A stretch of DNA of 64,000 bases from Undibacterium umbellatum (GTDB lineage Bacteria > Pseudomonadota > Gammaproteobacteria > Burkholderiales > Burkholderiaceae_D). The stretch lies in contig NZ_JACOFX010000002.1 in the NCBI RefSeq assembly GCF_014284125.1, forward strand, positions 620,001-684,000, written 5' to 3'. This document shows, one piece after another, positions 54,935-62,703 of the stretch (the stretch's first letter is position 1; each line of letters begins with the position of its first letter). Both the position numbers and the translations under genes were made by a program. The notes under the pieces were generated by a model. That model searched no databases, was not told where the DNA came from, and saw nothing but the letters and a program-made list of their open reading frames with translations.

Positions 54935-55945
54935 ATGTCGGCAAAAAAACGCAGCACACCTCATCCCGAATCCGGGGTAACGATGGAACACCTGGCAGCC
55001 ATTGCCGGGGTTTCGACCATTACGGTGTCGCGTGCCTTGCGTAACAGCCCGCTGGTGACGGTAGAGACGCGCGAAAAAATCCGCAAGATTGCAGAAGAGC
55101 AGGGCTACCGCTTCAACGTCAGCGCCCGCAATTTGCGCCTGGGCCGCAGCCATTCTGTCGCCGTGGTGGTGGAAATGACGCCTGCCAATGACAGGCCCAT
55201 GTCTGACCCTTATCCGCTGGAATTATTGGGTGGCATCACCCAGGAACTGACGACGGCAGGTTATAGCGTAGTGCTGACTTCCATGCAACTCATAGACACG
55301 CCACCTGTACAAGGGGCTGATGGCATGATCTTGCTGGGACAGGGCTCCCATGGGGAGGCTGTGCATCGCTTGCAACGTTCCGGCCTGCCGCTGGTCATCT
55401 GGGGCGCACCGGATGCAAACCAACCTGGCATCGTCGTTGGCAGCGATAACCGCAAGGGTGGTGCCAGCGTGGCTGAACGATTTATTCAGCAAGGGCGGCG
55501 TAATCTCTTGTTCATCGGGGACATTGACCATGCCGAAGTGCAGGAACGTTGCGCCGGTTTCATGGAAGCCCTGGGCGAAGAGCAACATGCCGTCACCATT
55601 CTGCGCCCCAAGGCGTTTACCTTTGAAGCCGGGTTTGACTGCATGTCTGCCTACCTGGATAAAAAGGACAAAGCCTTCGACGCCGTCTTCGCCGCCAGCG
55701 ACTTGCTGGCCATGGGCGCGATACGTGCAATTACCGAAGCAGATATGAGCGTGCCCGGCCAGGTATCCGTCATTGGCTATGACGACACCCCCGGCGCTGC
55801 CAGCTTTATCCCTGCACTCACCAGCGTGCACCAATACCTGCGCGATGGCGGCATCCTGCTCGCCAAGAAAATCCTTGGTCTCATCAATGAAGAGCCGGTC
55901 GAGTCCGAGGTCTTGCAGACCATGCTGGTGGTCAGGCAGACTTGA
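54935..55945 (+). CDS. LacI-family transcriptional regulator
   Basis: 336 residues, usual LacI length. The N-terminal HTH reads VTMEHLAAIAGVSTITVSRALR with the hinge helix near residues 60-70, followed by a periplasmic-binding-type effector domain (DGMILLGQG, VVGSDNRKGGASVAERFI, AVFAASDLLAMGAIRA, VIGYDDTPGAASF). It most likely represses the divergent TonB receptor through the tandem operators at 54553-54590. Effector unknown, presumably a sugar or sugar acid. A short GC hairpin with T follows the stop. Confidence 0.93.
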   Translation: MSAKKRSTPHPESGVTMEHLAAIAGVSTITVSRALRNSPLVTVETREKIRKIAEEQGYRFNVSARNLRLGRSHSVAVVVEMTPANDRPMSDPYPLELLGGITQELTTAGYSVVLTSMQLIDTPPVQGADGMILLGQGSHGEAVHRLQRSGLPLVIWGAPDANQPGIVVGSDNRKGGASVAERFIQQGRRNLLFIGDIDHAEVQERCAGFMEALGEEQHAVTILRPKAFTFEAGFDCMSAYLDKKDKAFDAVFAASDLLAMGAIRAITEADMSVPGQVSVIGYDDTPGAASFIPALTSVHQYLRDGGILLAKKILGLINEEPVESEVLQTMLVVRQT

Positions 55946-55959
55946 ATGTGATGGCGTTT

Positions 55960-55977
55960 AGCCGCCTCGCGGCTTTT
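55960..55977 (+). terminator. Short terminator-like hairpin after the LacI gene
   Basis: AGCCGC, 3-nt loop, GCGGCT followed by TTT, 14 bp after the stop. The stem is only 6 bp, so efficiency is uncertain. Confidence 0.45.
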
Positions 55978-56163
55978 AGCCCGTAACTGTCATTGATCTG
56001 GGTGGCTGTTTTAGATAAGATAGTGGCAGCACCCCACTACAGCCAGCATTTTCCTGATTCTCCAAGAATAGCCAGCCATTTTTTCCAGCCTGGATATTCA
56101 CGATGTTTATCTGCAATCCCCGGTTTCACACGATCTCAAATGGTCGCTATTTCAGGACTGCTT

Positions 56164-57321
56164 ATGTTGCCTAAGTCAGTGCGCACGGTATTGCTGCGTT
56201 TGCATTTGTGGCTGGCACTCACGTTTGGCAGTGTATTCGTGCTATTGGGGCTCACTGGCAGCATCATCTGCTGGATGCATGAGCTTGATCACGCACTCAA
56301 TCCTGGGCTGTTCAGCACGGCACATCAAACTCAAACTGCTGAACCGATCAAGCCAGAAATGGTACAGGCTGCGCTGGATATACTGACGGCCAATCCTGCT
56401 TATGGCCGCCCCAGGCAATTGATGCTGCCTGCCACTACGGCAGATGTCATTACTGCCTGGTATCCTGCCAGAGCAGCTACCGGCAAGTCTGCGTTTAGCC
56501 AGGACTGGTCACGCCAGGTCATGCTTGACCCGCTCACGCTGGAAGTGAAAGGTGAACGCAACTGGGGGCAATACGGCATCTCAGGGAGTTTGCTGATACC
56601 AAGCCTGTATCACTTGCACCGCTATGTTTTACTGGGTGATACCGGCAAGACCGTGATCGCAGTCAGTGGCATCATGCTCGTGCTGATGTCGCTTATTGGC
56701 CTGTTTTTATGGCTGCCCAAACCCAACTGGAAAGCCTTGCGACAGTCACTGACAGTCAATCTGGCGGCAACTCCGGCTGCCATCAATTTTCGCCTGCACC
56801 GCATGCTGGGATTTTTTGCCTTGCCTGTGCTCTTGCTACTGGGATTTTCTGGTGCCTACTTCAACCAGCCGCAATGGATATTGCCCGTCATAGGCAAAGT
56901 ATTGCCAGTCACAGAGGCACGCAAGCAGGGGGATGCGCATGTGCTAGCCGGTCAGCACATCACTGCTGTACAAGCCATGCTGATCGCACAAGGCGTATTC
57001 CCGCATGCCAGAATTTCGCGCCTGGGTTTGCCATCGGCTTCTGCTGCCGTGTATGAAATCCGTTTGCGCCAGCCCCAGGAAATGCATACCGGCGATGGTG
57101 CCAGCAGGGTCAGTGTAGATGCCGGCAGTGGCCGCATCATTAGGGCAGCCGACCCGCTGCAGGGGCAGGCTGGCGACCGCTTTCTGGCATCGCTGTTCCC
57201 GCTGCATAGCGGCATCGCTTTTGGCATGCCGGGCCGGATATTCATTTCCTGCTTTGGTCTGGTGCCGCTGGTGTTGATGCTGACGGGCTGGCGCATGTGG
57301 CGCAAGCGCAAGAACAAATAA
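56164..57321 (+). CDS. PepSY-associated membrane protein, likely iron/siderophore reductase-type
   Basis: 385 residues from the ATG at 56164 (AGGAC before it); the open frame back to 55993 has no basis. It has the PepSY-TM layout: TM1 (LALTFGSVFVLLGLTGSIICW), a periplasmic PepSY-like domain, two TM segments (TVIAVSGIMLVLMSLIGLFLWLP; GFFALPVLLLLGFSGAYF), a second periplasmic part and a last TM (GLVPLVLMLTGWRMW). The sequence 'RLHLWLALTFG' and 'YHLHRYVLLGDTG' are typical. Such proteins accompany TonB siderophore receptors and are thought to release or reduce iron. It is convergent with the siderophore operon. Confidence 0.85.
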   Translation: MLPKSVRTVLLRLHLWLALTFGSVFVLLGLTGSIICWMHELDHALNPGLFSTAHQTQTAEPIKPEMVQAALDILTANPAYGRPRQLMLPATTADVITAWYPARAATGKSAFSQDWSRQVMLDPLTLEVKGERNWGQYGISGSLLIPSLYHLHRYVLLGDTGKTVIAVSGIMLVLMSLIGLFLWLPKPNWKALRQSLTVNLAATPAAINFRLHRMLGFFALPVLLLLGFSGAYFNQPQWILPVIGKVLPVTEARKQGDAHVLAGQHITAVQAMLIAQGVFPHARISRLGLPSASAAVYEIRLRQPQEMHTGDGASRVSVDAGSGRIIRAADPLQGQAGDRFLASLFPLHSGIAFGMPGRIFISCFGLVPLVLMLTGWRMWRKRKNK

Positions 57322-57350
57322 AAAAAGCCGGATGCGCGATGCATCCGGCT
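57320..57350 (-). terminator. Rho-independent terminator for the siderophore operon
   Basis: Perfect 10-bp stem AGCCGGATGC / GCATCCGGCT (57326-57335 / 57341-57350), followed on the minus strand by six T and more. It lies 160 bp beyond the receptor stop, behind the palindromic element, which suggests the element was inserted between gene and terminator. Confidence 0.7.
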
Positions 57351-57384
57351 GGCCTTGCTACGGAGCTGTGTTCAAGCCCCTGTG

Positions 57385-57516
57385 TCTAGTGGACTGTAAC
57401 AGTGGGAATCGGAGTGCCTGTCATGTGCGCGACGATCATGGCTGTGTTTTGCGTCTTGCCCTGATGCGCCGGGCACATGTCCTTCACTCTCGATTTCACT
57501 GTTACAGTCCACTAGA
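57385..57516. mobile_element. Palindromic MITE-like element, 132 bp, with perfect 20-bp ends
   Basis: The ends 57385-57404 and 57497-57516 are perfect reverse complements over 20 nt (CTAGTGGACTGTAACAGTG core); the inner parts continue as an imperfect inverted repeat, so the whole unit can fold into one long hairpin. CTAG stands at both borders, as for IS5-group YTAR targets. No coding capacity. The right end overlaps the TAG stop codon of the TonB receptor gene. Confidence 0.65.
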
Positions 57517-59575
57517 AGCGTGTATTCAGCACCAGATAGGCATTGAAAGGTGCGCCAGGCTGTATCTGCACATTATTGTTGGCTGACTCCATATAGCGGG
57601 TATTGCCGAGGTTATTGAGTTTCAGGGTAATGTCATAACGGGCCTGCATATAAGTCAGTGCCAGATCGACACGGGCATAGCCTGGCAGACGTACCGTATT
57701 GTCAGTCAGGGCATACTGCTCGCTATGGGCAATGATGCCTGCACCGGCACTCCAGTTCTTGCTGAAACTTTGCTTTAACCACAGACTGGCATTGTGGGAT
57801 GGCGTCATTTCTGCGCGGTTGCCTATGCGTATATCATTCGATGCAACTATCTTGGCATCGTTGTAGGTGTAACTGGCATTGACCTGGGTAGCGCTGAACA
57901 GTTGTCCCTGCAGTTCAAGCTCCAGCCCCTGGTTGCGCTGACGGCCAATTTGCAACTGACGCAAACCTGTCAGGTCGGTTGGGTCCGCAGTCAATTGATT
58001 GCTTTGCTCCACCCTGAACAAGGCGATGCTGGTGTACAGGCGTTTATCCAGCCACTCTTGCTTCAAGCCGATTTCCTGCAGGTCAGTCTTCAGGGGCTTG
58101 ACCTGGCTCAGCGGATTGCTACCGGTGTACAGTAAATCACCACCGGCAGGCTGATGTGAGCGACTGATCGTGGCATAGGCAGACTGTTGCGGCGTGATTT
58201 TATACACCAGCCCGATACGTGGTGAGAACAGATTATCGGTACGTTCACTGACGACATTGTTGAGCAGCCTGTTGGTTTGCTTTTGCTTGAACTGGTCAAA
58301 GCGGCCACCGAGCAGTATGTCCCATTCATTCGTCAAGGCAATCTGATCCTGCAGGTACAGGGCAGTGGTGTCGGCATTGAAGCGGCTGTCTATGGACACA
58401 GGCAAAGCCCTGAAGTCAGGAGCGGCCAGCAATTGCTGGGGGCGGTATAAATCCACAGGGTAAGCCGTGCCGGTCTGCCTGACCAGGGAATCGCGCTTTT
58501 GTTGGGATAATTCCAGGCCAGCCAGTAACAGGTGATTACCGATGGCGTACGTCAGTTCAGTCTGGTTGACCAGGTTCTTTTGCTGTATGGGGAAATAGGT
58601 AATCTGGCGTGACACAGTATTGTCTGCATTCACACGCCGGTTGCGGGTGTTCACACCATCGAGATCAGTCTGACTGTATTGCAGGTTGTTGACCAAGCTG
58701 AGTCGCTGATTGAATTTGTGTTCCAGCCTGGCTTTAAAAAGATCACTATTGGTTTTGGTGAAGTCAAATTTTTCACCATAAAAAGTGCTGGCATCAACCG
58801 CCACGGCACGTCCATTCACCGATGGTATGCCACGGTCAGGTGTGTGGTCTTCGCGCTGTATTTCAGTCTGCAGCAGCAAGCTGGTTTGCGGGCTGATATT
58901 CCAAGACAGCGATGGTGCCAGCAGCGTGCGCCTATGATCAACAATATTGCGGTAACTGTCACCCGCGTCATAGGCAGCAATCAGGCGCGCATTGAGCTCA
59001 TTGCCCAGGGCACCACCTGCATCGACACTGAGTCTGCGCTGGCTGTTCGAACCCAGGGCCAGTGAAATTTCATTGTCCTGTTTGGCCTGCGGCTTTTTGG
59101 TAATGCGGTTGATCAGGCCCCCGGCTGCGCCACGTCCATATAAAGCTGCCGTGGCACCCTTGATGACTTCGAGTTTGTCGGTGGTGGCAAGATCGCGGAA
59201 ATACAGGCTGTCGTCACGCATGCCATCGAGCAGGGTTTCCCGTGGGGAGTAAAAGCCACGTATATAAAATTCATCACGGCGGCCTTCGCCTTGCCCGGCG
59301 ATAATGCCGGGCGTATAGGCCAGTGCGTCCTTGCTGCTGTTGACGGCACGGTCGCGCAAGTCTTCATTGTTGACGACGGATATCGACTGTGGGGTTTCCA
59401 GCAAAATGCCATTGGTTTTGCTGGCGCCGCTTACCCGGGTAGCTGCTGGCCTGGACTGAGCGTTGACTTCAATTAACGGCAAGTCATTTTGTGCCGTGCT
59501 TTGCGCCATCACTGCATGGCTATAAGCCTGACCTAGCAAGGCCGGGAGTATCAGTGAAAAAGGTTTTACGTGCAT
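57512..59575 (-). CDS. TonB-dependent siderophore receptor
   Basis: 687 residues from the ATG at 59575. Signal peptide (about 1-24), then the plug (ETPQSISVVNNEDLRDR, DALAYTPGIIAGQGEGRRDEFYIRGF, DKLEVIKGATAALYGRGAAGGLINRITKKP), all typical of ferric-siderophore receptors such as FhuA/FoxA type, and a barrel ending NTRF. The gene follows the second IucA/IucC synthetase by about 60 bp and presumably takes up the siderophore made by this operon. The stop codon TAG lies within the end of a 132-bp palindromic element, yet the terminal aromatic residue needed for barrel assembly is kept. A longer start at 59632 exists but would precede the signal peptide by 19 residues. Confidence 0.94.
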   Translation of the reverse strand: MHVKPFSLILPALLGQAYSHAVMAQSTAQNDLPLIEVNAQSRPAATRVSGASKTNGILLETPQSISVVNNEDLRDRAVNSSKDALAYTPGIIAGQGEGRRDEFYIRGFYSPRETLLDGMRDDSLYFRDLATTDKLEVIKGATAALYGRGAAGGLINRITKKPQAKQDNEISLALGSNSQRRLSVDAGGALGNELNARLIAAYDAGDSYRNIVDHRRTLLAPSLSWNISPQTSLLLQTEIQREDHTPDRGIPSVNGRAVAVDASTFYGEKFDFTKTNSDLFKARLEHKFNQRLSLVNNLQYSQTDLDGVNTRNRRVNADNTVSRQITYFPIQQKNLVNQTELTYAIGNHLLLAGLELSQQKRDSLVRQTGTAYPVDLYRPQQLLAAPDFRALPVSIDSRFNADTTALYLQDQIALTNEWDILLGGRFDQFKQKQTNRLLNNVVSERTDNLFSPRIGLVYKITPQQSAYATISRSHQPAGGDLLYTGSNPLSQVKPLKTDLQEIGLKQEWLDKRLYTSIALFRVEQSNQLTADPTDLTGLRQLQIGRQRNQGLELELQGQLFSATQVNASYTYNDAKIVASNDIRIGNRAEMTPSHNASLWLKQSFSKNWSAGAGIIAHSEQYALTDNTVRLPGYARVDLALTYMQARYDITLKLNNLGNTRYMESANNNVQIQPGAPFNAYLVLNTRF

Positions 59576-59638
59576 AATTAATACATCATTTGGAGTTGAA
59601 AAAAAACGGATACAGAGCTGTGACCACGCCACGAATCG

Positions 59639-61561
59639 CTAAGCTTCATTGACTACGCCCAGTGGGTGATATAGCGGCAGATAGGCAGCCTTGCGGTCAG
59701 CCTGCTTTAAAAAACGGATCAGCAAATTACCCTTGACGGGCAAGGGCTCGCCGGACAGCAAGCCCTGTATGCGGCGTGCTGCTTCCGGGTTGGGGAAATT
59801 GGCGAGATAACTTTGCAGTATATTGCGCAGGCAAGCCCATAATTCGAGATAGAGTTCATGATTGCCATTCGCCAGCGTGGCGATGACTTCACAGATACTA
59901 TTGACCAGCAGGCAATAGCCTATGCGTGTCCAACCAGCTTCGTCGCTGCAACAGATTTCTTTACGGGTATGCTCATCAAGCTGCATGGCCTTGATCAGTT
60001 TGTGGGCCTTGGGTGTCAGCCTGGTCAGCTCCAGATCACGGACGATAAAACGCACTGGAGTGCCATCTTCTGCAAGCCCGACGATGCTGTTTTGCATATG
60101 TGGTTCAAAGGCGATGCCTTTTTCAAACAACAGGTAAAACACAGGATAAATTGCCAGCTCGGCATAACGGCTGAACCACAGGCGCATGCCCTGGCGCAGG
60201 GACAGACTATGTCTGTGAGAAAACCGTTCTATCAATGCAGCGACCTGCAGACGACCCGCCTGGCCGTTGCCAAACAGGGCGGCGCATATCATGGGTGTGA
60301 TGCCTTGCGCCAGATGGCTTGCCAGACCTTCACGCAAGACCAGTCCAAAGCCGTCTTCGATTTCCTTATGTTGCCGGTCACTCTGTTGCTGGTCTTCCGG
60401 GAAGGCTACACTCAGGTAAGCCTGTTCTTCCAGTGCATGAAAATGCGGGAACAGCGCCAGCATGTCTGCTTTCATGGGACGGTACAGACGGCTGGCGGTC
60501 AATGCGGCAGCCAGTTCGTGTCGCGCATTATTGCGTATGCAATTGGTGATGCGCAGGTTCAGCGACAGTTTTAAAAAAGCACTGCCATCTTCTGCCAGCA
60601 TGGTGCGTATGGATGCCGTGGGATAAAACTGCTTGCCACTACAACCCAGGTCGCGTAAATCGCCGGTGGCCATGGCAGCTTGAATGCGGGGCTGCTGCAT
60701 GAGCCAGTCAGCTTGCCAGGGGTGCAGGGGAACGATGATGTGTTTGCTATCAGCTTGCAGGCCGTGGCCGGTCAGTTGTTGCAAGCGGCTGGACAAGTCT
60801 TGCTCATCGAGACTATCGCTAATGATCCAGCTGCGCGGGATCTGGAAATAGTGTAATTGCAGCCTTGCGCCATGTTCTGGCGAATAGTTTTTTTCTTCTG
60901 TTCTTGTCCAGCCTGAACGGCTCTTGGGTGTAGGGTGAAAAGGGTGGCCCGTCAGCAAATGCTGTTCACTGCGTATGTATTGCTGTAAAGCTGAGTCTGT
61001 GTGGAGAGAACGTAATTTGCCCTGCTGCGCCTCCAGCAAATGCTGCATGGTAGCGATACTTTCCTCGATTTGTTGTAGCAGGTCGGCATTAAACGCAGTG
61101 CCTTCGCGCAGCGAGAGGTCAGCGACGATGATCTGGGCAATCTCGCGCCAACTGGCTACGGACCAGCTCTGCTGATGGTCTTGCAGATAGATGTCGGTGA
61201 TGTAATCATAATTGCCGGTGACTGAGACATGTTGTACCCCCACGCAAAAACGGCTTTGCATGCGGGGTAACTGTATGTCCAGCACCTGGCCCTGATACTG
61301 GCGCAGTGCTGCAGGTGCCAGCCTGGTGTGGGCGATGGAACGGACGGCCAGCTTATGTTCCTGCATGGCGACCTCACGCGCATAACAATTCAGCAGCACG
61401 CGGGCATGTTGCAACTGGGCGTAATCGCTGGCTTCGACAGGGGCAGCATTGTTGGCTGCCTGCCTCGCATGTGGCAAAGCATGTGGCAAAGACGGCAGAT
61501 GGAGTAAGGGCAGGGTGTCAGGCGCATGGTTCCAGGCGAACCGCGGTAAGCTAGCGTTCAT
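59639..61561 (-). CDS. NIS siderophore synthetase, IucA/IucC family (second)
   Basis: 640 residues. It belongs to the NRPS-independent siderophore synthetases, which adenylate a carboxylate such as citrate and condense it with an amine or alcohol. Signatures: LLTGHPFHPTPKSRSGW, IIVPLHPWQADWL, ASIRTMLAEDGSAFLKLSLNLRITNCIRN, and FEPHMQNSIVGL with the ATP-binding residues. Length is usual. Its ATG overlaps the stop of the MFS gene by 4 bp. The place third in the order synthetase, MFS, synthetase, receptor is like pvsD in vibrioferrin or sbnE in staphyloferrin B loci. Confidence 0.95.
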   Translation of the reverse strand: MNASLPRFAWNHAPDTLPLLHLPSLPHALPHARQAANNAAPVEASDYAQLQHARVLLNCYAREVAMQEHKLAVRSIAHTRLAPAALRQYQGQVLDIQLPRMQSRFCVGVQHVSVTGNYDYITDIYLQDHQQSWSVASWREIAQIIVADLSLREGTAFNADLLQQIEESIATMQHLLEAQQGKLRSLHTDSALQQYIRSEQHLLTGHPFHPTPKSRSGWTRTEEKNYSPEHGARLQLHYFQIPRSWIISDSLDEQDLSSRLQQLTGHGLQADSKHIIVPLHPWQADWLMQQPRIQAAMATGDLRDLGCSGKQFYPTASIRTMLAEDGSAFLKLSLNLRITNCIRNNARHELAAALTASRLYRPMKADMLALFPHFHALEEQAYLSVAFPEDQQQSDRQHKEIEDGFGLVLREGLASHLAQGITPMICAALFGNGQAGRLQVAALIERFSHRHSLSLRQGMRLWFSRYAELAIYPVFYLLFEKGIAFEPHMQNSIVGLAEDGTPVRFIVRDLELTRLTPKAHKLIKAMQLDEHTRKEICCSDEAGWTRIGYCLLVNSICEVIATLANGNHELYLELWACLRNILQSYLANFPNPEAARRIQGLLSGEPLPVKGNLLIRFLKQADRKAAYLPLYHPLGVVNEA

Positions 61562-62703
61562 AGGCGTTTACTTTCTATAAAAATGGAGAGGCCGGCCAAC
61601 AGCGCACAAGCCAACCAGATGGGAGCGGTATAACTCATTGAAGTAGCCAGACCGCTTGCGAGAATTCCTGCCATGACAGCGCCCCATTTATTGGCGCCTT
61701 CCAGTTTGCCAAAATGCTGGCCGGCACTGGCTTTTCTGGTTGTGGATGCTGCCAGGGCATTGATGGCCAGATAAGCGCCGGTCATCCCTACGCCCATGAG
61801 TATCCGGCCCGTGGCCAGCAGGGGCAGATTATTGGCCAGCACCTGCAATAACAATCCAGCGCAGGTCAGCGCGGAGAAACGCGCCAGTGCAGTCTGCGCA
61901 TTAGAAAAATTGACATGGCGGCCGATAGGCCAGGCCAGCACCAGAAACAGTGCATGCGGCAAGCCAAACAGGGCACCGGCCCAGGCCGCAGACATATTCA
62001 GGCGTTGCGCCAGGTCAATGACAAAATACGGATAGGTCAGTACCGTACCTATGGTGAATAGCGCCTGGTAGCGGTACAGACTGCTGGCACTCAGTGCGCC
62101 AGCCCCGGCAGGTGCTGTGCCAGTGTTGTCTGCTATTGTATGCGCGGCAGGAGTACTGGTTTTTGCTGGCAACAGATAGAGTATCAACCCTGCCAGACCC
62201 GGGAACACTGCCAGATAAAAAAAGATATGCAGCAGATTTTGTCCGTCGCTGAACAGACCTATGATGGCAGGCCCTGCGAACAGCGCGGTACGGGCCGAGC
62301 CTTGCATGACACTCAGCAATGTAGCGAGGCGCTTGCCAGGCAGGAAAGAGGCCAGAAAAGCGTTCGATGCCGCAAAGGTGCCGCCCAGCAAACCTTGCAA
62401 AGTCAGGCCAAACGCAAATTCCCAAGGAGTGCGTGCCATGCCCGTGACAATGAAGCTCAGGCAGAGGCCCCAGTGAGCGCGTATCAGTGAAGCGCGTATG
62501 CCTATGCGGTCAGCTAGCTTGCCCCACAAGGGATTGGAGATCGCCGCCGCCAGGGTTGGCAGGGTAAAGTACCAGCCAGCCATAACCAGGGTCTGGCTGG
62601 AGAAGTTCTGCTGCAGTATATGTGCATAAAATGGCGGCATGCACAGCGCAGCAAAGGCTGCACCAAAATGCCCTAGTACTGTAATGAAAATGGTTTGCCG
62701 CAT
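61558..62703 (-). CDS. MFS transporter, probable siderophore exporter
   Basis: 381 residues from the ATG at 62703, which overlaps the stop of the upstream synthetase gene (TGATG); the open frame to 62877 lies within that gene. About twelve TM segments and the MFS loop GKLADRIGIRASLI between TM2 and TM3, then GPAIIGLFSDGQN. It lies between two siderophore synthetase genes, as PvsC and SbnD do, so export of the new siderophore across the inner membrane is the obvious role. Confidence 0.92.
   Translation of the reverse strand: MRQTIFITVLGHFGAAFAALCMPPFYAHILQQNFSSQTLVMAGWYFTLPTLAAAISNPLWGKLADRIGIRASLIRAHWGLCLSFIVTGMARTPWEFAFGLTLQGLLGGTFAASNAFLASFLPGKRLATLLSVMQGSARTALFAGPAIIGLFSDGQNLLHIFFYLAVFPGLAGLILYLLPAKTSTPAAHTIADNTGTAPAGAGALSASSLYRYQALFTIGTVLTYPYFVIDLAQRLNMSAAWAGALFGLPHALFLVLAWPIGRHVNFSNAQTALARFSALTCAGLLLQVLANNLPLLATGRILMGVGMTGAYLAINALAASTTRKASAGQHFGKLEGANKWGAVMAGILASGLATSMSYTAPIWLACALLAGLSIFIESKRL

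Noticed and set aside
57326..57350. Terminator of the plus-strand PepSY gene
   Set aside because: The T-run lies on the minus-strand side of the stem, so it serves the siderophore operon; on the plus strand only GGCC follows.
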